From the NCBI GenBank assembly GCA_903930195.1, contig CAIYXH010000035.1, positions 1 through 7,125 on the forward strand: a stretch of DNA of 7,125 bases. The letters are read 5' to 3'. The notes under the pieces are model-generated. The model was not told the DNA's origin and made no database searches. It saw nothing but the letters and a program-made list of their open reading frames with translations. Both the position numbers and the translations under genes were made by a program. Every line of letters begins with the position of its first letter. Within the stretch, counting starts at the first letter, position 1. Origin of the DNA: an uncultured Actinomycetes bacterium (lineage in GTDB: Bacteria; Actinomycetota; Thermoleophilia; Gaiellales; Gaiellaceae). Positions 1-6,797 of the stretch are shown here, in pieces.

Positions 1-1
1 C

Positions 2-178
2 GACGACTCCGGCGAGGGCCGCTGGACGATCGCCGAGGACGTGCCCGTGCCCGTGATCACCGCAGCGCTCTTCGCGCGCTTCACGTCGCGGCAGGACGAG
101 TCGTTCGCCGCCAAGGTCAACGCCGCCCTTCGCAACCAGTTCGGCGGGCACGCCGTCAAGTCGACGGGCTCCGAGTGA
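2..178 (+). CDS. gnd: 6-phosphogluconate dehydrogenase (decarboxylating), C-terminal 58 residues, 5' end outside window
   Basis: The enzyme oxidises and decarboxylates 6-phosphogluconate to ribulose 5-phosphate with reduction of NAD(P)+, in the cytoplasm. Only the C-terminal tail is visible. It begins with DDSGEGRWT, the conserved segment of the helical dimer domain in this family, followed by a PVPVITAALFARF segment, SRQDESFAAKV and the ending ALRNQFGGHAV. This ending is characteristic of the short (about 300-residue) bacterial Gnd form found in actinobacteria and some firmicutes, not the 470-residue form. The reading frame is open from the window edge to TGA at 176-178. The stop overlaps the GTG start of zwf in a GTGA tetranucleotide, which suggests translational coupling. 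Cofactor preference cannot be read because the N-terminal Rossmann domain lies outside the window. Confidence 0.88.
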   Translation, partial: DDSGEGRWTIAEDVPVPVITAALFARFTSRQDESFAAKVNAALRNQFGGHAVKSTGSE

Positions 179-1689
179 GCCCGAAGAAGGACGAGACGAA
201 CCCGCTCCTCGAGGGGCTCGAGCTGCGGCGCCGCCCCGAGGACTGCACGCTCGTCATCTTCGGCGCCTCCGGCGACCTGACCCAGCGCAAGCTGATGCCG
301 GCGCTCTACGCGCTGGCGTTCCGCGACCTGCTCCCCGAGCGCTTCGCCGTGATCGGCGCGGCCCGCTCCGAGGACACCGACGAGGGCTTCCGCGAGAAGA
401 TGCGCAAGGCCGTCGAGGAGCATGCCCGCGATCCGTTCAAGAACGAGGTCTGGGAGAAGCTCGCCGAGGGCATGGTCTACGCCCAGCTCGACTTCTCCGA
501 CGACCAGGCGGAGGGCAGCCTCGCCCGGCGCCTCGAGACGGTCGACGCCGAGCGCGGCACGAAGGGCAACCGGCTCTTCTACTTCGCGGTGCCGCCGTCG
601 GCGATCGGGACGCTCGTGCGCGAGCTCGCCGAGCGCAAGTCGGCCCACGGCTGGTCGCGGCTGATCATCGAGAAGCCGTTCGGCCACGATCTCGAGTCGG
701 CGCGGGAGCTGAACGCGCTGATCGCGGAGAGCTTCGGGGAGGACGAGGTCTTCCGCATCGACCACTACCTCGGCAAGGAGACCGTCCAGAACATGCTGGC
801 GCTGCGCTTCGCGAACGGCATCTTCGAGCCGATCTGGAACCGGCAGTTCGTCGACCACATCCAGATCACGGTCGCCGAGTCGCTCGGGATCGAGGGTCGC
901 GCCTCGTTCTACGAGGAGGCCGGCGCGATCCGCGACATCTTCCAGAACCACCTGCTCCAGCTCGTCGCGATCACCGCGATGGAGCCGCCGATCGACTTCA
1001 CCGCCGACTCCGTCCGCAACGAGAAGGTCAAGGTGCTGCGCTCCCTGCACACCCCCGGGCCGAAGTCGGTCGTGCGCGGTCAGTACGGGCGCGGCTTCGT
1101 CGAGGGGGCCGAGGTGCCCGGCTACCGCGAGGAGGACGGCGTCGACCGCGACTCGAAGACCGAGACCTACGTCGCGGCGAAGCTCTACGTCGACAACTGG
1201 CGCTGGGCGGACACGCCGTTCTACGTGCGCATGGGCAAGCGCCTCGCCCGGCGCGAGACGACCATCGCGATCCACTTCAAGCGCGCCCCCCACCCGCCGT
1301 TCGCGGAGTCGGCCGCCGATGGGCTGCGCCCGAACGTGCTGCTGATCCACGTGCAGCCGAACGAGGGGATGTCGCTCGGCATCGGCGCGAAGGTGCCCGG
1401 TCAGGGCATGCGGCTGCAGACGGTGCACATGGACTTCCTCTACGGCTCGACGTTCCGCGAAGGCCTGCCGGAGGCCTACGAGCGGCTGATCCTCGACGCG
1501 ATGCTCGGCGACGCCACGCTGTTCACGCGCGCCGACGAGGTCGAGGAGCAGTGGTCGCTCGTGGATGCGATCGTGGCCGGCTGGACGCGCGAGCGGCCGG
1601 CGTTCCCGAACTACCCGGCCGGGACGTGGGGGCCGCCGTCGGCCGACGAGCTCATGCACCGCGACGGGCGCTCCTGGCGCAGCCACTGA
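175..1689 (+). CDS. zwf: glucose-6-phosphate 1-dehydrogenase
   Basis: This cytoplasmic enzyme oxidises glucose 6-phosphate to 6-phosphoglucono-lactone and makes NADPH, the entry step of the oxidative pentose phosphate pathway. The 504-residue protein has the usual full length. The nucleotide-binding motif GASGDLTQRKL is at residues 30-40, EKPFG at 166-170, the substrate-binding signature RIDHYLGKE at 194-202 (H197 and K201 in the phosphate/sugar site), and the catalytic histidine, by comparison with the Leuconostoc enzyme, is H259 in FQNHLLQ. The end (FPNYPAGTWGP) is also typical. I chose GTG 175 because it overlaps the gnd stop as GTGA and leaves about 25 residues before the Rossmann strand; there is no strong Shine-Dalgarno, as expected for a coupled start. 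Its neighbours gnd and opcA belong to the same pathway. The stop TGA shares its last base with the opcA ATG. Confidence 0.97.
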   Translation: MSPKKDETNPLLEGLELRRRPEDCTLVIFGASGDLTQRKLMPALYALAFRDLLPERFAVIGAARSEDTDEGFREKMRKAVEEHARDPFKNEVWEKLAEGMVYAQLDFSDDQAEGSLARRLETVDAERGTKGNRLFYFAVPPSAIGTLVRELAERKSAHGWSRLIIEKPFGHDLESARELNALIAESFGEDEVFRIDHYLGKETVQNMLALRFANGIFEPIWNRQFVDHIQITVAESLGIEGRASFYEEAGAIRDIFQNHLLQLVAITAMEPPIDFTADSVRNEKVKVLRSLHTPGPKSVVRGQYGRGFVEGAEVPGYREEDGVDRDSKTETYVAAKLYVDNWRWADTPFYVRMGKRLARRETTIAIHFKRAPHPPFAESAADGLRPNVLLIHVQPNEGMSLGIGAKVPGQGMRLQTVHMDFLYGSTFREGLPEAYERLILDAMLGDATLFTRADEVEEQWSLVDAIVAGWTRERPAFPNYPAGTWGPPSADELMHRDGRSWRSH

Positions 1690-2561
1690 TGGCGCCGAAG
1701 CACGACGTGACCATCGAGGACTGGACGGGGAAGAACGTCTCGCTCGGTGCCGTCGAGGACGCGCTCGCAGAGCTCCGTGCCGCCTCGGCCGGCGACGAGA
1801 GCCACCCGCAACAGCGCACGAGCGTGATGACGCACGTCGCCTGGGTGCCGCCGGAGTGGCTCGACGCCGCCGAACGGACGCTCGAGGGCCTGGCCGAGCG
1901 GCATCCCTCGCGCACGGTGATCCTCGTTCCCCGTCCCGCCGCCAAGACGGGGATCGACGCCGACCTCTCCGTCCGCTGCTACCCGCTCGCCGACCGCTCG
2001 GTCTGCGGCGAGGTGATCGAGCTGAGCCTCGGCGGCGACCGCGCGCAGGCGCCGGCCTCGGTCGTGCTCCCGCTGCTCGTCGCCGACCTGCCGGTCTTCC
2101 TGCGCTGGCGGGGCGAGCCCGAGCCCGGCGGCGAGCGCTGGCTGCAGCTCCTCGACGTGGCGGACAGGCTGATCGTCGACTCGGGCGAGTGGCACGAGCT
2201 GCGCTACGCCGAGCTCGTGGACGACCTCGAGCGCATCGCGGTCTCCGACCTCGCCTGGGCGCGGACGCGTCCCTGGCGCGTCGAGCTCGCCTCGCACTGG
2301 CCCGAGATCCGCGAGCAGGAGCTCGAGCTTCGCGGGCCGCGCGCCGAGGCCTCGCTGCTCCGCGGCTGGCTCTCCGCGCGTCTGGGGCGTACGCTTCCGG
2401 TCGTGAAGCGGGCAGAGACGCTGGCGGTGCGGCTGGACGGCGACGAGCTCGTCCTGAAGGCCGTCGAGCTCTCACCGAGTGCCCTGCTGAGCGCCGAGCT
2501 CGACCGGCTCGGCCGTGACCCGATCTACGAGGAGGCCCTCCATGCTGCGGCTCGTGCGTAG
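1689..2561 (+). CDS. opcA: glucose-6-phosphate dehydrogenase assembly/activator protein OpcA
   Basis: OpcA binds glucose-6-phosphate dehydrogenase and promotes its assembly or activity and redox response in cyanobacteria and actinobacteria. The 290-residue product carries the family landmarks: RTSVMTHVAWVP at 43-54, HPSRTVILVP at 72-81, the core VVLPLLVADLPVFLRWRG at about 125-142, ADRLIVDS at 158-165, and DLAWARTRPWR at 187-197 followed by a C-terminal ligand-like domain. The start ATG at 1689-1691 shares one base with the zwf stop (TGATG). A longer open frame runs upstream to 1551, but those 46 codons lie inside zwf and encode arginine-rich sequence without family similarity, so I exclude them. 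Cysteines C97 and C106 are present; whether they have a redox role cannot be told. The last 20 bases overlap the next gene. The adjacent zwf supports the call strongly. Confidence 0.95.
   Translation: MAPKHDVTIEDWTGKNVSLGAVEDALAELRAASAGDESHPQQRTSVMTHVAWVPPEWLDAAERTLEGLAERHPSRTVILVPRPAAKTGIDADLSVRCYPLADRSVCGEVIELSLGGDRAQAPASVVLPLLVADLPVFLRWRGEPEPGGERWLQLLDVADRLIVDSGEWHELRYAELVDDLERIAVSDLAWARTRPWRVELASHWPEIREQELELRGPRAEASLLRGWLSARLGRTLPVVKRAETLAVRLDGDELVLKAVELSPSALLSAELDRLGRDPIYEEALHAAARA
2529..2535 (+). promoter_or_regulatory. strong Shine-Dalgarno for the secreted protein gene, inside opcA
   Basis: The sequence GAGGAGG lies 6 bases before ATG 2542, the best ribosome-binding site in the window. 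It is embedded in the last codons of opcA. It decides the start of the downstream gene in favour of 2542 over the in-frame ATG-type start at 2515, which would put nine charged residues in front of the signal peptide. Confidence 0.8.
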
Positions 2562-3144
2562 TCTCGTCCTTTCGGCGGCGCTCGTGCTCGCGCTCGCCGC
2601 TTCGGCGTCCGCCGCTTCTGCGGCCAAGGTCAAGGTGATCGGCGTGGCGCTCGGCAACGTCCTCGAAGTGCCCGGCACGAACACCTTCTGCGCGGTCGGC
2701 GTCAACAAGAAGCTCCTCCCGGGCGCGGTCGGGGTTCTCTGTTACCGCGGGACGTCGACGGGGAGCGTCGTCGCGAAGAGCTATGTCGTCGCGCTCGCCG
2801 CCACCGCGACGAAGTCGCAGGCCCAGATCCTGCAGGTGACGGCCAAAGGCGCGCTGAGCTCCGTCTACCGGACCCCGGCGGCCGTGTCGGCCTCGGTCAA
2901 GGTCGTCAAGCTCGCGACCAACGAGATCGCGCTCCTGCCGGACGAGCGGATGACCTGCAACGTGCCTCCCGTCGCCACCGGCGGGACACCCAGCATCGTC
3001 TGCATCGTGATCGCCTCGGCGAAGACCGGCGCGCTCCGGCCGAGCAGCTACTCGATCCCCGCCGAGGACGCCGGCGTCGCGGTCGGGAAGATCTCGGCGA
3101 ACGGCAAGAGCCAGACGCTGATCACCGAGAAGAAGAACCCCTAG
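2542..3144 (+). CDS. secreted protein of unknown function with four cysteines
   Basis: I do not recognise a family. The 200-residue product begins with a clear Sec signal peptide: MLRLVR followed by a hydrophobic Leu/Ala/Val core (residues 7-20) and a small-residue region around 21-28 with several possible signal peptidase I sites (for example after ASA or after SAA before K29). No lipobox cysteine is present. The mature part is rich in Ala, Val, Ser and Thr with many short beta-prone stretches (KVKVIGVALGNVLEVPG, SVKVVKLATNEIALL), which suggests a beta-sandwich-like exported domain. Four cysteines (C50, C67, C139, C154) could form two disulfides outside the cell. The C-terminus is lysine-rich (TEKKNP). 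The gene overlaps opcA by 20 bases but has its own strong ribosome-binding site, so it can be highly translated from the pentose phosphate transcript. A functional link to opcA is not shown. Its stop falls in the CTAG shared with hisN. Confidence 0.82.
   Translation: MLRLVRSLVLSAALVLALAASASAASAAKVKVIGVALGNVLEVPGTNTFCAVGVNKKLLPGAVGVLCYRGTSTGSVVAKSYVVALAATATKSQAQILQVTAKGALSSVYRTPAAVSASVKVVKLATNEIALLPDERMTCNVPPVATGGTPSIVCIVIASAKTGALRPSSYSIPAEDAGVAVGKISANGKSQTLITEKKNP
3141..3144. other. shared CTAG palindrome: overlapping convergent stop codons
   Basis: Read on the plus strand, TAG at 3142-3144 ends the secreted protein gene. Read on the minus strand, the complement of 3143-3141 is TAG and ends hisN. 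The two genes therefore overlap tail to tail by four bases. No GC hairpin followed by a T-run is seen at or just beyond this point on either strand, so transcripts from both sides may run into each other or end by a factor-dependent mechanism. Confidence 0.92.
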
Positions 3145-3890
3145 GTCGACAGCAACGCGAGCGCTTCGGCGTGCAGGACGCCGTTCGTCGCGAGGAACGG
3201 CGCGTCCGGCCGCGGTGGCTCGTTCGCGAAGGTCGTGCAGCGGCCGCCGGCCTCCTCGACGAGGAGCTGCACGGCGGCGTAGTCCCAGAGGTTCAGCACG
3301 GGATCGGTGGCCACGTCGAGGGCGCCCTCGGCGAGGAGGCAGTACTGCCAGAAGTCGCCGAACGCCCGCGGCACCCACGCCTGCTCCGTGAGCGTCGTCC
3401 AGCCGGCGGGCATCAGCGGCGTCGCGGTCGTCGAGACGACGGCGTCCGCAAGGCGCGCAACGGCTGAGACGCGGCAGCGGGTCGTGTCGGCCCAGGCGCC
3501 CTCGCCGCGGGCCGCGCACCAGCGGCGGCCGAGGGCCGGCGCCGCGACGACGGAGACCTCGAGCACGCCCTCACGCTCGAGCGCGATCAGCGTGCCCCAG
3601 ACGGGGACGCCGCGGACGTAGTTCTTCGTGCCGTCGATCGGGTCGACGATCCAGCGGCTGTCCGCGCCGTCGTCGCCGAACTCCTCGCCGAGGACGCCCT
3701 CGCCGGGGCGCTCCGCGGCGACGAGCGCGCGGATCGCCTCCTCGGCTGCGCGGTCGGCCTCGGAGACGGGCGTCAGGTCGGGTTTCGTCTCGACCTGGAG
3801 GTCGACGGCGCGGAAGCGCGACGCCGTGATCGCGCTCGCGGCGTCGGCGAGCCGGTGCGCGAAGCGGAGATCAGCGGTGTCGGGCCCCAT
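3141..3890 (-). CDS. hisN: histidinol-phosphatase, inositol monophosphatase family (HisN type)
   Basis: It likely removes phosphate from L-histidinol phosphate in histidine biosynthesis, a cytoplasmic Mg2+-dependent reaction. The 249-residue product has the inositol-monophosphatase fold signatures: GEE at 68-70 (metal ligand E70), DPIDGTKN at 83-90 (D83 and D86 ligands), and LWDYAA at 201-206 (D203). The wording ETKPDLTPVSEADRAAE (34-50), RPGEGVLGEEFG (61-72) and NYVRGVPVWGTLIAL (90-104) is very close to actinobacterial HisN proteins such as the mycobacterial one, which separates it from SuhB/inositol phosphatases. The ATG at 3890 is preceded in frame by TGA four codons up, so it is the first possible start. 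No good Shine-Dalgarno is visible; the gene starts 11 bases after the stop of the preceding secreted protein gene and may be translated by reinitiation. No other his gene is in the window. Inositol-phosphatase or other sugar phosphatase activity remains possible. Confidence 0.87.
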   Translation of the reverse strand: MGPDTADLRFAHRLADAASAITASRFRAVDLQVETKPDLTPVSEADRAAEEAIRALVAAERPGEGVLGEEFGDDGADSRWIVDPIDGTKNYVRGVPVWGTLIALEREGVLEVSVVAAPALGRRWCAARGEGAWADTTRCRVSAVARLADAVVSTTATPLMPAGWTTLTEQAWVPRAFGDFWQYCLLAEGALDVATDPVLNLWDYAAVQLLVEEAGGRCTTFANEPPRPDAPFLATNGVLHAEALALLST

Positions 3891-3901
3891 GGCCCGTCAC
3901 G

Positions 3902-5644
3902 CTACTTGACGACGGCGAAGCGGTTGCCCGTGACACGTACGCGCACGGGCGTCGACCACGACATCGCCCTGGCGCCCACCGGGAGCGAGGTGTCGATGCC
4001 GCGGACGCGGTAGTACCAGGTGCCGGCGTCCGTCCGGCCGAGCGGGAGGGTGAGCGCCGTCGCCGGGGTCGAGACCCGCTTGGCGATCCGCCACGGGTAG
4101 GCCGTGCGGGACAGCTCGACCTGGTAGCTCGTCGCGTCCATGGCGGGCTCCCAGGCGACGACGGGGGAGGTGTAGACGGTGGTGCGGCCGCTGACGGCGG
4201 CCACCAGGCGCCCCGTGGGTGCGACTCCCGAGACGAACGGCTTGCCCGCCGAGGTGACAACTGGGCGCGAGACCTTGCCGAAGCTCATCACGTTCCCGGC
4301 CTCGCACGCGTCCTGCGGCACCTCGTCGTCCTCGTAGGTGACGGCCGATCCGTCGGATGTTCCGGTTCCCGTGTCGGCGTTCGCCGTGGTGGTGGCCTGG
4401 GTCGCCGTTATCGTCACCGGCACGACCGTCCAGTAGTAGCGCCCGCTCGGCCAGCCGCTGTCGCGCAGATCGACCTGCGCCACGGCGGTCGTCGCGCTGC
4501 TGCTCCCGCCGCTGGACGACGACGACGAAGACGACGCGGCCGCACCCCCGGCTTCGGCAGGGGTGACCGGGTCGCCGGTCGCGTCGACGGCAGTCCCCTC
4601 TGAGCCCGGCGCGAGCAGGGTGTCGGCCTGGGTCGCCTTCGTGATCGCCGCGGTGGTCGCGGGGAGGGCGAGCGTCCCGTCGGTGATCCGCGGCGCGAAC
4701 GCCGGCGAGCCGACGATCGAACCGGCGAAGACCTGGTTCACGCAGTGGTTGTCGGTGAAGATGTAGACGCGGTAGAGCGGCGAGCCGGCGTCGACGCCGC
4801 CACTCGTGTCGGGGGCGCTCGGCGCCCACGCGAACGCCGGCGTGAGAGCGAACGGCTTGGCGGCTTTGTGGATCGCCCAGGTATCCGAGATGGTGTCGCT
4901 TGGCGAGAGCGGCTGCGTGGCCTGCGGTGTGTTCACGGTCGTGAAGACGGGGCTCCAGGGGCCGTAGGAGACGGCCGGGATCTCGTTCGTCGTCGGGCGC
5001 GTCGAGCTCACGTCGCGGATCGCCCGCACCCGCCAATGGATCGTCAGCGAGGAGCCGTAGGCCGAGTGGAGCGTGAAGAACTCGCGCTCGTCGGCGACGT
5101 TCGTGGTGGTCTCGAAGCTGCGTGACGGCTTGATGTCGGTGTAGACGACCTGGTAGGCGGTCGCCCCTTCGGTCGGCTTCCAGCGGATCAGGCCCTCGGG
5201 TGCCGGGAGCTGGGAGGGGACGTCCTGGTCGAGCCAGCGGAGGTTGAAGCCGAAGGGCGCGCTCCAGCGGGTGGCGGCGGAGCCGTCGGACGAGACCCAG
5301 CGCACGTGTGCCCAGAGCGCGTACGGGCTGCCGGTCATCCACGGCAGCTGTCGGGCGATCGTCTCGGCCGGGATCGGAACGTCGGTGTCCTTGAAGACGA
5401 CCGTCGCGTCCTCGAACGTGCGTGAGGTCGCGAGCTCGAACTGGTAGTGCCCACCCGTGTCGGGTGCGGGTGTCCAGGCAAACGACGGGGTGCGTGGATA
5501 GAGGTGCGACACCGGCTCGTCGGCGCGGAGCAGGAACGCGTGGAGGTGCGAGGGGACGCCCTGGGCGACGGCGTTGTGGGCGATACCGGCAGGAGTCAGC
5601 ACGAGCGCCGCGAGGGCGAGGGCGGCGAGGGTGCGCAGGGCCAT
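3902..5644 (-). CDS. secreted multidomain protein with fibronectin type III-like modules
   Basis: The function is unknown; the architecture suggests an exported or wall-associated binding or structural protein. A Sec signal peptide occupies residues 1-27 (MALRTL, Ala/Leu core, AVA-Q as a possible cleavage site). The 580-residue chain then repeats a pattern of an early strand (FAWTPAPDT 55, IRWKPTEGATAYQV 153, FAWAPSAPDT 271, VAWEPAMDATSYQVEL 496), a late strand (YALWAHVRWVSS 108, LTIHWRVRAIRD 200, GRYYWTVVPV 401, GTWYYRVRGID 541) and a closing W-S-P-V segment (127, 230, 563). I read four beta-sandwich modules, about 50-137, 145-237, 265-415 and 490-571. The third is interrupted by a low-complexity stretch (about 345-390) with an eight-serine run at 371-378, and a second Thr/Asp-rich stretch follows (about 412-445). 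Only two cysteines exist, C301 and C447, on either side of the insert. There is no visible C-terminal anchor or sorting signal. TAG lies in frame just upstream, so ATG 5644 is the first possible start; a weak AGGG precedes it. Confidence 0.8.
   Translation of the reverse strand: MALRTLAALALAALVLTPAGIAHNAVAQGVPSHLHAFLLRADEPVSHLYPRTPSFAWTPAPDTGGHYQFELATSRTFEDATVVFKDTDVPIPAETIARQLPWMTGSPYALWAHVRWVSSDGSAATRWSAPFGFNLRWLDQDVPSQLPAPEGLIRWKPTEGATAYQVVYTDIKPSRSFETTTNVADEREFFTLHSAYGSSLTIHWRVRAIRDVSSTRPTTNEIPAVSYGPWSPVFTTVNTPQATQPLSPSDTISDTWAIHKAAKPFALTPAFAWAPSAPDTSGGVDAGSPLYRVYIFTDNHCVNQVFAGSIVGSPAFAPRITDGTLALPATTAAITKATQADTLLAPGSEGTAVDATGDPVTPAEAGGAAASSSSSSSSGGSSSATTAVAQVDLRDSGWPSGRYYWTVVPVTITATQATTTANADTGTGTSDGSAVTYEDDEVPQDACEAGNVMSFGKVSRPVVTSAGKPFVSGVAPTGRLVAAVSGRTTVYTSPVVAWEPAMDATSYQVELSRTAYPWRIAKRVSTPATALTLPLGRTDAGTWYYRVRGIDTSLPVGARAMSWSTPVRVRVTGNRFAVVK
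4511..4534 (-). repeat. serine-codon microsatellite encoding an eight-serine run
   Basis: On the plus strand 4515-4535 reads as GAC triplets with one GAA interruption (four GAC, GAA, two GAC). On the coding strand these are TCG/TCT serine codons, and with flanking TCC and AGC they give residues 371-378 of the secreted modular protein, followed by Gly-Gly-Ser-Ser-Ser. A change in triplet number would lengthen or shorten the linker without breaking the frame. Mixed codons suggest it is not a fresh, highly unstable expansion. Confidence 0.75.
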
Positions 5645-5669
5645 CAGGCCCTATGTCGGCAGGCTCCGG

Positions 5670-6797
5670 TCAGGCCTTGAGCGCCCGTTCGAGGGCTCGT
5701 GCCGCACCGAGCACGAGCCCGTCGGCGCCAGGGCGCCCGACGAGCTGGAGCGAGGCAGGCTGTCCGTTCTCCGCCGGGCCGCACGGGAGCGCGAGCGCAG
5801 GCCAGCCGAGGAGGTTGAACGGGTAGGTGAAGCGGACGAAGCCCTCGCGCACCTCGAGCTCGTCGACGTCGGCCGGTGGCGCGACGAAGGCGAGCGTGGG
5901 CGTGACGAGCAGGTCGAGCCCGTCGAGGGCGGCGAGCGCCTCGGCGCGGTAGGCCTCGCGCTCGGCCGCGGCGGCCGTTGCCTCGGCGTCGGTGATCTCG
6001 AAGCAGCGCTCGAGCTTCGGGCGGATGTTGTCGCCGTAGAGCTCGGGGGACTCCGCGTAGAGGTCGCGGTGGATCGCCGCGACCTCGTGCATGAAGAGCG
6101 TGTAGTCCACCACCGAGGGGAACGCGAGCGGCCGCACCTCGCCGAAGCGCGCCGCGGCGGCTTCGACCTGCTGCCGCACCAGTGGGGCGGCGGGCTCCGT
6201 CCAGGCGATCCCGATCGTGAGGTCGCCCAGCGCGACGTCCTCGACGGCGACGCTCGGCGCGAGGGCCGCCATTAGCTCGATGCAGCCCGCGACGTCGCGG
6301 GCCATCGGCCCGGCGTGGTCGTAGCTCGGAGCGAGCGGAAAGACGCCGTCGGTGGAGACGAGGCCGTACGTCGGCTTGTGGCCGACGATCCCGCAGCAGG
6401 CGGCCGGGATCCGGATCGACCCGCCGGAGTCCGTCCCGAGGGCAGCGTCGGCGAGCCCGAGGACGAGCGCGGCCGCCGAGCCGCCGCTCGAGCCACCCGA
6501 GGTGTGTCCAGGGGCGGCGGGGTTCGGGACGGTGCCGTAGTGGAGGTTCTGGGAGGTGATCCCGTAGGCGAACTCGTGCAGGTTCGTCTTGCCGACGTCG
6601 ACGTACCCGGCGGCCTCGGCCAGCAGCACGGCTGCGGCGCTCTCGGTGGGCACGTGCTCGGCGAAGACGGCCGAGCCGTAGGTCGTGCGGATGCCGGCAG
6701 TGTCGAAGAGATCCTTGACCGCGAGGCGGATCCCCGCTTTCGGGGAGTCGAGCTCGGTGATGAAGACGCCGGGCGGCGCCGCGGTCAGATCAGCCAC
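5670..6797 (-). CDS. amidase signature family hydrolase, compact form
   Basis: A cytoplasmic amide hydrolase of the GatA/FAAH superfamily; the substrate cannot be read from sequence. The Ser-cisSer-Lys triad is intact and correctly spaced: K28 in AVKDLFD, S103 in the glycine/serine motif GGSSGGSAAA (101-110), and nucleophile S127 in GTDSGGSIRIPA (121-132). The spacings of 75 and 24 residues equal those known in GatA and FAAH. The C-terminal part (FNLLGWPALALPCG at 327-340, QLVGRPGADG at 351-360) is complete. At 375 residues it is shorter than the usual 450-500, because the N-terminal helical stretch before the lysine is only 27 residues; this resembles compact actinobacterial amidases. It is unlikely to be GatA itself because gatB/gatC are not adjacent. 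I chose GTG 6797, which overlaps the preceding small gene by 13 bases; no clear Shine-Dalgarno precedes it, which leaves the exact start uncertain. The next gene follows after 25 bases. Confidence 0.88.
   Translation of the reverse strand: MADLTAAPPGVFITELDSPKAGIRLAVKDLFDTAGIRTTYGSAVFAEHVPTESAAAVLLAEAAGYVDVGKTNLHEFAYGITSQNLHYGTVPNPAAPGHTSGGSSGGSAAALVLGLADAALGTDSGGSIRIPAACCGIVGHKPTYGLVSTDGVFPLAPSYDHAGPMARDVAGCIELMAALAPSVAVEDVALGDLTIGIAWTEPAAPLVRQQVEAAAARFGEVRPLAFPSVVDYTLFMHEVAAIHRDLYAESPELYGDNIRPKLERCFEITDAEATAAAAEREAYRAEALAALDGLDLLVTPTLAFVAPPADVDELEVREGFVRFTYPFNLLGWPALALPCGPAENGQPASLQLVGRPGADGLVLGAARALERALKA

Noticed and set aside
1551..1688. N-terminal extension of opcA by 46 codons
   Set aside because: These codons lie inside the zwf coding region, encode arginine-rich sequence unlike OpcA, and the ATG overlapping the zwf stop is the natural start.
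1611..2297. 228-residue minus-strand open frame opposite zwf and opcA
   Set aside because: It lies antisense to two firmly recognised genes, and its composition is that of a GC-rich shadow without recognisable motifs.
2515..2541. Earlier start for the secreted protein gene
   Set aside because: It would add a charged MTRSTRRPS segment before the signal peptide, while GAGGAGG sits at ideal distance from ATG 2542.
3121..3180. Possible bidirectional terminator at the convergent junction
   Set aside because: I found only weak partial inverted repeats (around GAGCGCTTCGG) and no T-run on either strand.
3897..5342. 481-residue open frame on the minus strand in a different frame from the secreted modular protein
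   Set aside because: It is an Arg/His/Asp-rich translation with no domain pattern, fully inside a gene that has a signal peptide and repeated module motifs. Long shadow frames are expected at this GC content.
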